A stretch of 64,000 nt of DNA from Flavobacterium humidisoli. Its GTDB lineage: Bacteria; Bacteroidota; Bacteroidia; Flavobacteriales; Flavobacteriaceae. Shown piece after piece: positions 43,210 through 50,689 of this stretch (position 1 is the stretch's first letter; the number at the start of each line of letters is the position of its first letter). The position numbers were made by a program, and so were the translations under genes. The notes beneath the pieces were generated by a model. That model was not told the DNA's origin, searched no databases, and saw nothing but the letters and a program-made list of their open reading frames with translations. The stretch is taken from positions 3,720,001 through 3,784,000 of the forward strand of contig NZ_CP096829.1 in the NCBI RefSeq assembly GCF_023272795.1, written 5' to 3'.

Positions 43210-45738
43210 ATGAAAAATGCTTTTCTAATAATTGTAGTTTGTCTGAGTTCCATTTTGTTCTCCTGCAAAAAAGAAAAAGATCAGTTGAATACGGAAACCG
43301 GAAAGTCTGATACTGCCAATTCTGAATTAATTGCAGATCGCGGCTGGCCTCGAGAAGCTGAAAATAACGGTACAAAACTCGTTTATTATCAGCCACAGGT
43401 AGACGACTGGAAGGATTTTAAAGAACTTACAGCGCGTGTAGCTTTTTCGCTGACTCCAAAAGACGGCAAACAGGTTTTGGGCGTTGCTTCTTTAAAAGCA
43501 GAAACATTGGTGGATAAAGACAACCGAAGCGCTTTTATTAAAAATCTTCAGGTAACAGATGTTCGATTTCCTGCTTTAGACGAAAAGAAAGTTCCTGAAA
43601 TGGAAAAGCTATTTAAAGAAACATTGCCTCAAAGCGGAGATCCTATTTCGGTAGATCGTATTCTGGCTGATTTAAGCCACACTAAAAGTCCGCCAAAGGG
43701 AATTGTTGCTAAAAACGATCCTCCAGCCATTTTTTATAGTACCAATCCTTCGATTTTGCTTATCATACAAGGAGAACCGGTCTTAGTGCCAATAGAAAAA
43801 TCGGATATACAATATGTGGTGAATACCAATTGGGATTTGTTTTTTGATAAAACTGCAAAAGAGTATTATCTCTTGGTTGATAATATCTGGCTTACATCAA
43901 AAAATATTGAAGGCAAATGGACTAAAACAACCAAACTGCCTGCGGGTTTAAGCAATCTGCCTTCGGGACAGAATTTTGATGATGTAAAAAAAATGATTCC
44001 GCCACCCTCTTCGGGCGCAGCTCCAGAGGTATTCTACAGTAATAAACCTGCTGAACTGATTGCTATAAATGGAAGTCCGAAGTTTGTTAAAATTCCAGGA
44101 ACCAAATTGTTATACATTGACAATACCGAGAATGATATTTTTGCCGACGAAAACAAAGGTCAGTATTATGTATTATTGTCTGGAAGATGGTTTAAGTCTA
44201 AAGAACTAACTGGACCTTGGAGCTATGCGAGTAATAGTCTCCCAGCTGATTTTGCTAAAATTCCGAAGGATTCTCCTCGTGCCAATGTATTGTCATCTGT
44301 ACCTGGAACGGAGGAAGCCAATGATGCTGTAATGTTATCGCAAGTTCCGACAACAGCTATTTTGAAAAAATCGGATGCTGAAGCAAAAGTAAAAGTATCG
44401 TATGATGGCGGAACGCCTCAGTTTAAACCTATCGAAGGTACCAAAATGCAATATGCAAGCAATACGCAAGAGAAGATTATAAAAGTAGGCGATTTGTATT
44501 ATTTATGTTTTCAGGCAGTTTGGTTTATGTCGACAAGTCCGAACGGACCTTGGAAAACATGCGATTCTGTTCCGAAAGAAATTTATACGATTCCGCCAAG
44601 TTCACCAGTTTACAATGTGACGTATGTAACCCAAACGACAACCGATACAACGGTAGAAAGCAGTTCGACTGCGGGTTATTTGGGTGCGTTTATTATTGGC
44701 GCAACATTTGGCGCTATCTTGACTTATGGCACAGGATGGTATTATCCGCCTTATGTGTATTACGGCGGACTATATCCAATTTATCGCCCTTGGCCTTATG
44801 CATATGGTGGAGGAGCAGTTTATAATCCGTGGACGGGAGGTTATGCAGCAGGAAGACGCGTTTACGGGCCTTATGGCGCCGCTGGAACTTCGGCTTGGTA
44901 CAATCCAGCAACAGGAAGATACGGGCGTTCTGCAAGCGTGCAGGGATGGTACGGAGGACGTACTGCTGCTAGTACTTATAATCCGTGGACTGGAAATTAC
45001 GCTAGAACCAATCAAGGACATAATGCGTATGCGCAATGGGGACATTCGGCTGCTACAAACGGAAATCAATGGGCGCAGACGGGACACATTACAACCCGAC
45101 GCGGAACTGCAATTGGTTATGAGACTTCGGGCGGAAAAGAAGGTGTAATTACACATCGCAGAGGTGGAGGAACAACGATTCATACCAACAATAATCTGTA
45201 TGCTGGCCACGATGGGCATGTGTATAAAAGAGATGCTAACGGAAATTGGAGTCATTACAATAATGGAAACGGCGGCTGGACGCAAGCAGGAACTTTGGGT
45301 TCGTCGAAAAAAACAGGCGACGCGATTCAGCGTAATAAACCGAATCAGGGACTTGGAGCAAATGGAGCGGGAGAACGAATTCAGCGTGACAGGCCTAATG
45401 AAGGACTTGGAGCAAATGGTGCAGGAGAAAGAATTCAGCGTGACAACTTGCCGAAAGCCAACCAAAATCTAGGAGGCGAAACCCGAATAGGAGACGGAAT
45501 GCAGCGTGATAATTTCCCTAAAGCAAATCAAACGCTCGGACAGCCTAATAAACCATTGGGCGAAGCGGGACGTCCAGACATAACAAACGATCTTGACCGT
45601 TCAGCAATTTCTAGAGATCGCGGAGAAATGCAAACCCGAAATTTCCAAAATATTCAAAGAGATGGAAGCCGTTTTAACGGTGGCGGTTTCAATGGCGGTG
45701 GTTTTAGAGGTGGCGGAGGCTTTAGAGGCAGAAGATAA
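43210..45738 (+). CDS. Large repeat-rich lipoprotein
   Basis: 842 residues from the ATG at 43210, chosen because it gives a clean lipoprotein signal (MKNAFLIIVVCLSSILFSCKK). Earlier TTG (43156) and ATG (43186) starts would bury it. Three modules of about 90 residues follow, each with (V/I)FYS..PA..I, a Y..NT motif, a YY(V/L)L...W and GPW (for example GQYYVLLSGRWF then GPWSYA). A hydrophobic stretch (GYLGAFIIGATFGAILTYG) leads into a Tyr/Gly/Pro-rich region and C-terminal repeats GLGANGAGERIQRD, ending GGGFRGGGGFRGRR. Similar proteins are annotated as carbohydrate-binding family V/XII. Function unknown. Confidence 0.8.
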   Translation: MKNAFLIIVVCLSSILFSCKKEKDQLNTETGKSDTANSELIADRGWPREAENNGTKLVYYQPQVDDWKDFKELTARVAFSLTPKDGKQVLGVASLKAETLVDKDNRSAFIKNLQVTDVRFPALDEKKVPEMEKLFKETLPQSGDPISVDRILADLSHTKSPPKGIVAKNDPPAIFYSTNPSILLIIQGEPVLVPIEKSDIQYVVNTNWDLFFDKTAKEYYLLVDNIWLTSKNIEGKWTKTTKLPAGLSNLPSGQNFDDVKKMIPPPSSGAAPEVFYSNKPAELIAINGSPKFVKIPGTKLLYIDNTENDIFADENKGQYYVLLSGRWFKSKELTGPWSYASNSLPADFAKIPKDSPRANVLSSVPGTEEANDAVMLSQVPTTAILKKSDAEAKVKVSYDGGTPQFKPIEGTKMQYASNTQEKIIKVGDLYYLCFQAVWFMSTSPNGPWKTCDSVPKEIYTIPPSSPVYNVTYVTQTTTDTTVESSSTAGYLGAFIIGATFGAILTYGTGWYYPPYVYYGGLYPIYRPWPYAYGGGAVYNPWTGGYAAGRRVYGPYGAAGTSAWYNPATGRYGRSASVQGWYGGRTAASTYNPWTGNYARTNQGHNAYAQWGHSAATNGNQWAQTGHITTRRGTAIGYETSGGKEGVITHRRGGGTTIHTNNNLYAGHDGHVYKRDANGNWSHYNNGNGGWTQAGTLGSSKKTGDAIQRNKPNQGLGANGAGERIQRDRPNEGLGANGAGERIQRDNLPKANQNLGGETRIGDGMQRDNFPKANQTLGQPNKPLGEAGRPDITNDLDRSAISRDRGEMQTRNFQNIQRDGSRFNGGGFNGGGFRGGGGFRGRR

Positions 45739-45762
45739 TAGTGAAGGTTATTTTTAATTCAG

Positions 45763-45804
45763 AAAATCAGGATGGTAGCAATACGAATCCTGATTTTTTT
45801 TTTT
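45763..45804 (+). terminator. Terminator of the repeat-rich lipoprotein gene
   Basis: AAATCAGGAT (45764-45773) pairs with ATCCTGATTT (45787-45796), followed by eight more T residues. Confidence 0.85.
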
Positions 45805-45819
45805 GTGCTTGTTGTTTAT

Positions 45820-45900
45820 TTAGCCACAAAGGCGAGAAGCCGCAAAGTTTTATTCGTCCAGCTTTGTGAACTTCGCGTTTATATAAAGTGCAATAAGCAT
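45820..45900. repeat. GCAAAG-type dispersed repeat
   Basis: CCACAAAGGCGAGAAGCCGC and AGCTTTGTGAACTTCGCG are members of the same family as 46500-46690, 53560-53700 and 62170-62700. With the LytTR site below, it fills the 318-bp gap before the cupin gene. Confidence 0.55.
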
Positions 45901-45940
45901 ATGCCATTCACGAGCATCTCACAAACCACAACTCACAGCC

Positions 45941-46015
45941 TGTCTGTTTCACCCTGAAGTTTGTCCGTTTCAACTATTTTCTGATTTCGTATGAAGGGTT
46001 ATCGAAATACTTTTG
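45941..46015 (+). promoter_or_regulatory. LytTR-type promoter 1 (cupin gene)
   Basis: Direct repeats TGTCTGTTTCA (45941) and TGTCCGTTTCA (45962) are 21 bp apart. The -7 box TACTTTTG begins at 46008, 46 bp after the second repeat. Geometry is identical to the promoters at 46716 and 53531. Confidence 0.8.
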
Positions 46016-46056
46016 ACAAAGAAATTAACGAAAACTAATAATTAAAATCAGAAGTT

Positions 46057-46467
46057 ATGGAAACGAAAAAACAAAAAACATGGGTTATCATCGCAATTAT
46101 TGTTTTAGGAATTATTGCTTTTTTAGTTCCGAATCAAATTACAGCACAGGGAGTAAAACGCATCGATTTGCAAAAACACGATTTAAGCGTTCCTGGACGC
46201 GAAATGGTTCAGGCACGAATCGATTTTGAAGGCCATTCTGCTTTTGGGAAACATTCTCATCCGGGTGAAGAAGTGATTTACGTTGTGGAAGGTTCATTAG
46301 AATATCAGATAGAAGGCGAAAAACCTGTTACATTAAAAGCGGGAGAAGTACTTTTTATTCCAGCAGGCGTGGTGCATTCGGCTAGAAATAACACAAATGC
46401 AAAAGCATCAGAACTGGCGACTTATATTGTAGAAAAAGGAAAACCTATATTGGTAATGAAAAAATAG
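46057..46467 (+). CDS. Membrane-anchored cupin-domain protein
   Basis: 136 residues. An N-terminal membrane/signal segment (TWVIIAIIVLGIIAFLVP) is followed by a single cupin barrel with HSHPGEEVIYVVEGSLEYQI (metal-binding His-His-Glu) and AGEVLFIPAGVVHSARN (His). Probably a periplasmic or exported metal-binding cupin, perhaps a dioxygenase-type or binding protein. Its promoter carries the 21-bp-spaced direct repeats, so it is expected to belong to the LytTR regulon encoded at 50690-52454. Confidence 0.88.
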   Translation: METKKQKTWVIIAIIVLGIIAFLVPNQITAQGVKRIDLQKHDLSVPGREMVQARIDFEGHSAFGKHSHPGEEVIYVVEGSLEYQIEGEKPVTLKAGEVLFIPAGVVHSARNNTNAKASELATYIVEKGKPILVMKK

Positions 46468-46494
46468 TTTCAAGTTTCAAGTTTCAGGTTTCAG
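46467..46494. repeat. Tandem heptamer GTTTCA(A/G)
   Basis: Four consecutive copies begin at the cupin stop codon. Short tandem repeat with possible length variation. Confidence 0.7.
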
Positions 46495-46499
46495 GTTGA

Positions 46500-46700
46500 A
46501 ATGCGTATAATTTTTAGCGCAGAGTAATCAAAGGATTTTCGCAAAGCTTTGTGTGATTATTGGGCTTTTTTAATCTCGCAAAGTCGCGAAGTCGCAAAGT
46601 TTTATTTCTACAGCTTTGTGAACTTAAAAGAAACTTAGTTTCAACTCAAAAAAATCTTTGTGTGCTCTACGAATCTTTTGCGCTCTTTGCGTTAAAATTA
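46500..46700. repeat. GCAAAG-type dispersed repeat block
   Basis: Includes CTCGCAAAGTCGCGAAGTCG and AGCTTTGTGAACTTAAAAG, related to the blocks near 45820 and 53630. No gene in it. Confidence 0.55.
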
Positions 46701-46715
46701 TCCCAAATTAAAGCC

Positions 46716-46790
46716 TGTCCATTTCAACCTAAAGTTTGTCCACTTCACCTTTTTTTACCTTTTAAAACAACCATTGTCTAAATACCTTTG
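46716..46790 (+). promoter_or_regulatory. LytTR-type promoter 2 (hydrolase-ohr operon)
   Basis: TGTCCATTTCA (46716) and TGTCCACTTCA (46737) are 21 bp apart. The -7 box TACCTTTG starts at 46783, 46 bp after the second repeat. Confidence 0.85.
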
Positions 46791-46832
46791 ACGAATAAAT
46801 TAACTGATAATCAACTAATAAAAAATAAAATT

Positions 46833-47825
46833 ATGAAAACACTATCCAATATTTTAATCGCTATTCTTTTTATGAATGCATCTTTAACTCAAGGACAAAC
46901 TTCAAAACAGAAAACAATCGAAGTAAACAGTTCTTTGGGGACATTAAAACAAATCAACGCTGGATTATTAAACGTCGGATATACAGAAGCAGGCCCATCA
47001 AACGGAACTCCAGTAATATTGCTTCACGGCTGGCCTTATGATATTCACAGTTACAACGAAGTTGTTCCGATTTTAGCAGCAAAAGGCTATCACGTTTTTA
47101 CCCCTTATTTACGCGGATTCGGAACCACAACTTTTCTTTCGAAAGACACTTTCAGAAACGGTCAGCAGGCGGCTTTAGCAAGCGATATTATCGCTTTTAT
47201 GGATGCGCTAAAAATTGACAAAGCCTTAATCGGCGGTTTCGACTGGGGCGCTAGAACAGCAGTTGTGGTATCGGCACTTTGGCCAGAACGTGTAAAAGGT
47301 TTAGTATCGGTTAGTGGTTATTTGGTCGTGAATTTAGAAGCCAACTTGAAACCGCTTCCTCCAACAGCCGAATTAGGATGGTGGTACCAATATTATTTTG
47401 CAACCGAAAGAGGAAAACAAGGTTACACACAAAATACTTACGATTTCAATAAACTAATCTGGAAAATCGCTTCTCCGTTATGGAATTTCGATAAAGCAAC
47501 TTACGATCAAACTGCTCAATCTTTTGATAATCCAGATCATGTAGCAATTGTAATTCACAATTACAGATGGAGACAATCTCTGGAAGCAGGAGAAGCTAAA
47601 TACGATAATCTAGAAAAACGTTTGGCAGCTAAACCAGAAATTAAAGTTCCAACGATTACAATAGGAAGTGATTTTGATGGCGCTTTCGCGGATGGAAAAG
47701 CGTACGCCAACAAATTTACAGGAAAATACGAACACAGAATTTTAAAAGGAATAGGGCATAATGTTCCGCAAGAAGATCCAAAAGCTTTTGCGCAAGCAAT
47801 AATTGACGCAGATAATTTAAAGTAA
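46833..47825 (+). CDS. Exported epoxide hydrolase / haloalkane dehalogenase-like enzyme
   Basis: 330 residues from the ATG at 46833. An upstream in-frame TTG at 46788 overlaps the -7 box and is rejected. The signal peptide is MKTLSNILIAILFMNASLTQ. The alpha/beta-hydrolase fold shows VILLHGWPYDIHSYNEVVP, nucleophile elbow GGFDWGARTA (Asp, as in epoxide hydrolases and dehalogenases) and GIGHNVPQEDP (His). First gene of an apparent operon with ohr and the DUF1223 gene, under LytTR-type promoter 2. Confidence 0.88.
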   Translation: MKTLSNILIAILFMNASLTQGQTSKQKTIEVNSSLGTLKQINAGLLNVGYTEAGPSNGTPVILLHGWPYDIHSYNEVVPILAAKGYHVFTPYLRGFGTTTFLSKDTFRNGQQAALASDIIAFMDALKIDKALIGGFDWGARTAVVVSALWPERVKGLVSVSGYLVVNLEANLKPLPPTAELGWWYQYYFATERGKQGYTQNTYDFNKLIWKIASPLWNFDKATYDQTAQSFDNPDHVAIVIHNYRWRQSLEAGEAKYDNLEKRLAAKPEIKVPTITIGSDFDGAFADGKAYANKFTGKYEHRILKGIGHNVPQEDPKAFAQAIIDADNLK

Positions 47826-47833
47826 ATTCAAAA

Positions 47834-47881
47834 ATCAATATCAATATCAATATCACTATCAATATCAATATCAATATCAAT
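47834..47881. repeat. ATCAAT hexanucleotide repeat
   Basis: Eight hexamers in a row, one altered to ATCACT, between the hydrolase stop and the ohr start. Length changes would alter the spacer but not a reading frame. Confidence 0.9.
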
Positions 47882-47920
47882 TTGAAATAATCTAAAATCA
47901 ACAATCTAAAATTAAAAATC

Positions 47921-48328
47921 ATGAAAACAGTATTGTACACAGGAAAAACACATACAACAGGTGGTAGAGAAGGAGCTTCTCAAAGTTCAGACGAACAATT
48001 GAATATAAAATTAAGCTCGCCGGGATCTTCGCGTCCGGGAACAAATCCCGAGCAGTTGTTTGCTGCAGGATGGTCGGCTTGTTTTATAGGAGCTTTAGGA
48101 ATTGCGGCTTCTAAACTTGGAGTTCGACTTCCAGCCGAAACCGCCGTAGATGCCGAAGTAGATTTGTGCGTAACAGAAGGAGAGTATTCGCTTCAAGCAA
48201 GATTAAATATCAGTCTTCCAGGAATTGACATTGAAACTGCGGAAGCTTTGGCGGCGCAAGCGCATCAGACTTGTCCATATTCTAAAGCGACTAGAGGAAA
48301 TATAAACGTTGAGATTAATATTCTTTAA
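47921..48328 (+). CDS. ohr: Organic hydroperoxide resistance protein
   Basis: 135 residues. Ohr-type cysteines C54 (AAGWSACFIGALG) and C118 (HQTCPYSKATRGNI), with the Arg of GSSRPGTNPEQLFAAG. Reduces organic hydroperoxides through a lipoyl/thiol pathway in the cytoplasm. Usually controlled by OhrR; none is encoded nearby, and the LytTR-type promoter upstream of the hydrolase may drive it instead. Confidence 0.94.
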   Translation: MKTVLYTGKTHTTGGREGASQSSDEQLNIKLSSPGSSRPGTNPEQLFAAGWSACFIGALGIAASKLGVRLPAETAVDAEVDLCVTEGEYSLQARLNISLPGIDIETAEALAAQAHQTCPYSKATRGNINVEINIL

Positions 48329-48331
48329 AGT

Positions 48332-48430
48332 GTGAAAAGTAAAAATGTGAAAAGTAAAATGTTAGATGTGAAAAGTTTAGTAGCATCTTACGTTTTACAT
48401 CTCACAACTTACATTTCACAATCAAAAAAT
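48332..48430. repeat. GTGAAAAGTAAAA inverted-repeat element
   Basis: Repeated GTGAAAAGTAAAA units and complementary TTTTACATCTCAC and ACTTACATTTCAC units form an imperfect hairpin between ohr and the DUF1223 gene. An open frame through it would lengthen the DUF1223 protein, but without a sensible signal sequence. Confidence 0.6.
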
Positions 48431-48436
48431 CATGTT

Positions 48437-49168
48437 ATGAAAAAAATAGTAATCGCTTTTACAATGCTTTTTTTCCTTAGCGCAAACAGCATTTTCAGTC
48501 AGAACTCAGATAAGAAAGGTTTTGCACTTTTAGAATTATATACTTCCGAAGGCTGTTCCAGCTGTCCGCCTGCTGATGAATTGCTGGGAAGAATTCAGAA
48601 TGAATACCGAGATAAAAATGTTTATATATTGGCTTATCACGTAGATTATTGGGATAAACAAGGCTGGAAAGATATTTTCAGTAATGCCGATTTTACGAAA
48701 AGACAATACGACTATGCCCAATTTATGGGAAAAGAACCCATTTACACGCCTCAAGTAATCATTAACGGAAAAACAGATTATATCGGTTCTCAGGAAACAA
48801 GCCTAAGAAATGGAATTAAATCGGCGCTTTCGAAGCCGTTATCAACTGGTTTAAATTTAGAAGTAAATCAAAATGCGAATTCACTTTCAGTAAATTATAA
48901 TGTCGAAGGCACTTCGAAAAATAGCCGTTTATTAATCGCAGTTGTTCAGAAAGAGGCAAAAAGCAATGTGAAAAGAGGAGAGAATGCGCATCGAGTTTTA
49001 TCGCATTATCAAATTGTTCGTAATCTGCAATCTGTAGATTTAAATAAAGCCAAAAAAGGAACAGCATCAATTCATCTCCCTAAAAATTATAACGCGCAGG
49101 ATTTCGAAATCATTGGCTTTGTTCAAGATATGAATTCAGGTGCTATTTTGGGAGTTAAGAAGGTTTAG
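48437..49168 (+). CDS. Exported DUF1223 thioredoxin-like protein
   Basis: 243 residues from the ATG at 48437 (MKKIVIAFTMLFFLSANSIF, a signal peptide). A frame start at 48332 lies in a repeat and is rejected. The DUF1223 motif LELYTSEGCSSCPPADELLG carries the CxxC pair. YILAYHVDYWDKQGWKDIF and YTPQVIINGK complete the thioredoxin-like core. Probably a periplasmic thiol protein. Last gene of the hydrolase-ohr operon. Confidence 0.9.
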   Translation: MKKIVIAFTMLFFLSANSIFSQNSDKKGFALLELYTSEGCSSCPPADELLGRIQNEYRDKNVYILAYHVDYWDKQGWKDIFSNADFTKRQYDYAQFMGKEPIYTPQVIINGKTDYIGSQETSLRNGIKSALSKPLSTGLNLEVNQNANSLSVNYNVEGTSKNSRLLIAVVQKEAKSNVKRGENAHRVLSHYQIVRNLQSVDLNKAKKGTASIHLPKNYNAQDFEIIGFVQDMNSGAILGVKKV

Positions 49169-49282
49169 CATTTTTTTGTTTCACGCAGATTTAAACGGAT
49201 TTTAGCAGATAATTTCAGTTTGTTTTTAATCTCGCAAAGTCACAGAGACGCAAAGTTTTTTATTCTCATTTTTTGTCATTTA
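49169..49282. repeat. Dispersed repeats before the IS110 element
   Basis: CACGCAGATTTAAACGG with TTTTAGCAGAT recurs inverted at 50600-50650 on the far side of the transposon. CTCGCAAAGTCACAGAGACG belongs to the GCAAAG family. No gene. Confidence 0.5.
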
Positions 49283-49364
49283 GAGGAACGAGAAATCTCA
49301 CTAGAAATTCCGCACAGATTTTCGCCAATCTTTGTCGAATCTTGAGTGAGATTTCTCGTTCCTC
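49283..49364. repeat. Long perfect inverted repeat left of the IS110 element
   Basis: 20-bp arms GAGGAACGAGAAATCTCACT (49283-49302) and its exact complement (49345-49364). Same family as the GAGAAATC element near 34980. Confidence 0.85.
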
Positions 49365-49439
49365 CTTTAGATTTGTTTTTTGAAATTTAAGTAGATTTAT
49401 GATTGAGAAAGGAAGCAAAAGTAAACTGTTCGTTCCTCA

Positions 49440-49583
49440 GAGCTTGTGACTCATATTTCGATTAAGACTTTAGCTTCCCTTTCATCAAAGACTCAGATAG
49501 AAATTTGGGCTAGTGACCCGTTATTAAGGAGTTGAGCTTATGATGAATTTCTCAAATCATTGTTGAATCGTAAAAGCAAAGTT
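49440..49583 (+). ncRNA. Candidate bridge RNA of the IS110 element
   Basis: IS110-group elements encode a bridge RNA in the non-coding end upstream of the transposase. This segment has stem potential (GGG/CCC at 49508-49519; TTGAG/CTCAA near 49532-49556). Structure and target loops were not resolved. Confidence 0.4.
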
Positions 49584-50558
49584 ATGAAAAACATTATTGT
49601 CGGCATTGATATCAGCAGCAAGACTTTGGATATTTGTGTTAAGGAAGAATCTGTAAATTACTTTTCAATTGAGAACAACGTTCAGGTTATAAAACGTTTT
49701 TTCAAAAGATATTCAGATGAAAATGTGATTATAGGTATGGAAAACACAGGCAGATACAATTGGAATCTCTTTGAAGTGCTTGAGAAATTCAATTTTAGAG
49801 TTTATGTCATATCAGCTCTGCATATCAAAAAAAGCATAGGTCTTGTCAGAGGCAAAAATGATAAAATCGATGCACTGAGGATTTGTAATTTCATTGAGAA
49901 AAATTATCAGGAAAATAGAGAATGGAAGCCAAGTTCTCGCTCTATCAAAAAGATAAAAATACTATTGACCGAAAGAGCTTTAAGGATAAAAATTAAAAAA
50001 CAGCTTATGGCCCAGCAGCATGATTATAAATTAATGAAAGGCATTGGATTGGATAAAGAACTAAAAAGTCTAAATGTAAAACTCATTAAAAGTGTTGAAG
50101 AACAAATTAAAGCTATTGAAAATGATATTGAAAAAGTAATCCATGATGACCAAAGTCTAAGCCAGAAGCAGAAACTGATAAAATCAGTTCCAGGAGTAGG
50201 CCAAGTTCTATCGTGGACATTATTATCAAAAACAGAAGGTTTTACGGTTATAACAGATCCAAGAAAAATGGCCTGTTACAGCGGGGTTGTACCATTCGAT
50301 TTTCAATCTGGAACATCATTAAAAAGAAGACCTAGAGTTTCCATGCTTGCAGATAAAGGACTCAAAACCATCTTACATCTGGCAGCAATGAGTGCAATAC
50401 GTTTGGATAATGATTTAAGCAAATACTATCATAGAAAAATTGATGAAGGAAAGAACAAAATGAGTGTTTTGAATGCTGTGAGAAATAAAATAATTCATAG
50501 AGTTTTTGCAGTAATAAAAAAACAAATCCCTTATCAAAAAGATTTGGTTTTATCATAG
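49584..50558 (+). CDS. IS110-family transposase
   Basis: 324 residues from the ATG at 49584 (the TTG at 49560 is rejected). The DEDD RuvC-like domain shows D9 (VGIDISSKTLD), E53 (GMENTGRY) and the KNDKID acidic pair (D93, D96). The Transposase_20 half includes KSVPGVGQVLSWTLL and FQSGTSLKRRPRVS with the catalytic Ser. It appears intact. Confidence 0.95.
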   Translation: MKNIIVGIDISSKTLDICVKEESVNYFSIENNVQVIKRFFKRYSDENVIIGMENTGRYNWNLFEVLEKFNFRVYVISALHIKKSIGLVRGKNDKIDALRICNFIEKNYQENREWKPSSRSIKKIKILLTERALRIKIKKQLMAQQHDYKLMKGIGLDKELKSLNVKLIKSVEEQIKAIENDIEKVIHDDQSLSQKQKLIKSVPGVGQVLSWTLLSKTEGFTVITDPRKMACYSGVVPFDFQSGTSLKRRPRVSMLADKGLKTILHLAAMSAIRLDNDLSKYYHRKIDEGKNKMSVLNAVRNKIIHRVFAVIKKQIPYQKDLVLS

Positions 50559-50660
50559 AAATCGAAATGACAAAACGTGTAAGGAAACAGTAATAAAAAA
50601 AATCTGTATAGATCTCCTAAAATCACTTTAAATCTGCGTGAAATCTTTTTCAAATAAACT

Positions 50661-50668
50661 TATCTTTG
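50661..50668 (+). promoter_or_regulatory. -7 box of the lytS-lytTR promoter
   Basis: TATCTTTG fits TAnnTTTG, 22 bp before the ATG at 50690. No TGTCC direct repeats precede it, so the pair is not obviously autoregulated. Confidence 0.65.
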
Positions 50669-50689
50669 ATCATAACTAACCAATAAAGT

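Larger units (their letters stand above)
49430..50600 (+). mobile_element. IS110-family insertion sequence (ends approximate)
   Basis: A single DEDD transposase gene with non-coding flanks. IS110 elements lack clear terminal inverted repeats, so the limits are estimated. It separates the stress operon from the lytS/lytTR pair, and the inverted copies of a CACGCAGATTTAAA repeat on both sides suggest insertion into a repeat-rich gap. Confidence 0.7.

Noticed and set aside
44770..45465. 231-codon frame antisense to the repeat-rich lipoprotein
   Set aside because: A shadow frame caused by the biased Gly/Tyr/Arg codons of the real gene; serine- and cysteine-rich nonsense.
45772..45957. Open frame after the repeat-rich lipoprotein
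   Set aside because: It begins in the terminator and runs through a dispersed repeat.
46560..46781. Open frame upstream of the hydrolase gene
   Set aside because: It is made of dispersed-repeat sequence and covers the LytTR sites.
48332..48436. N-terminal extension of the DUF1223 protein
   Set aside because: It is encoded by an inverted-repeat element; the downstream ATG gives a normal signal peptide.
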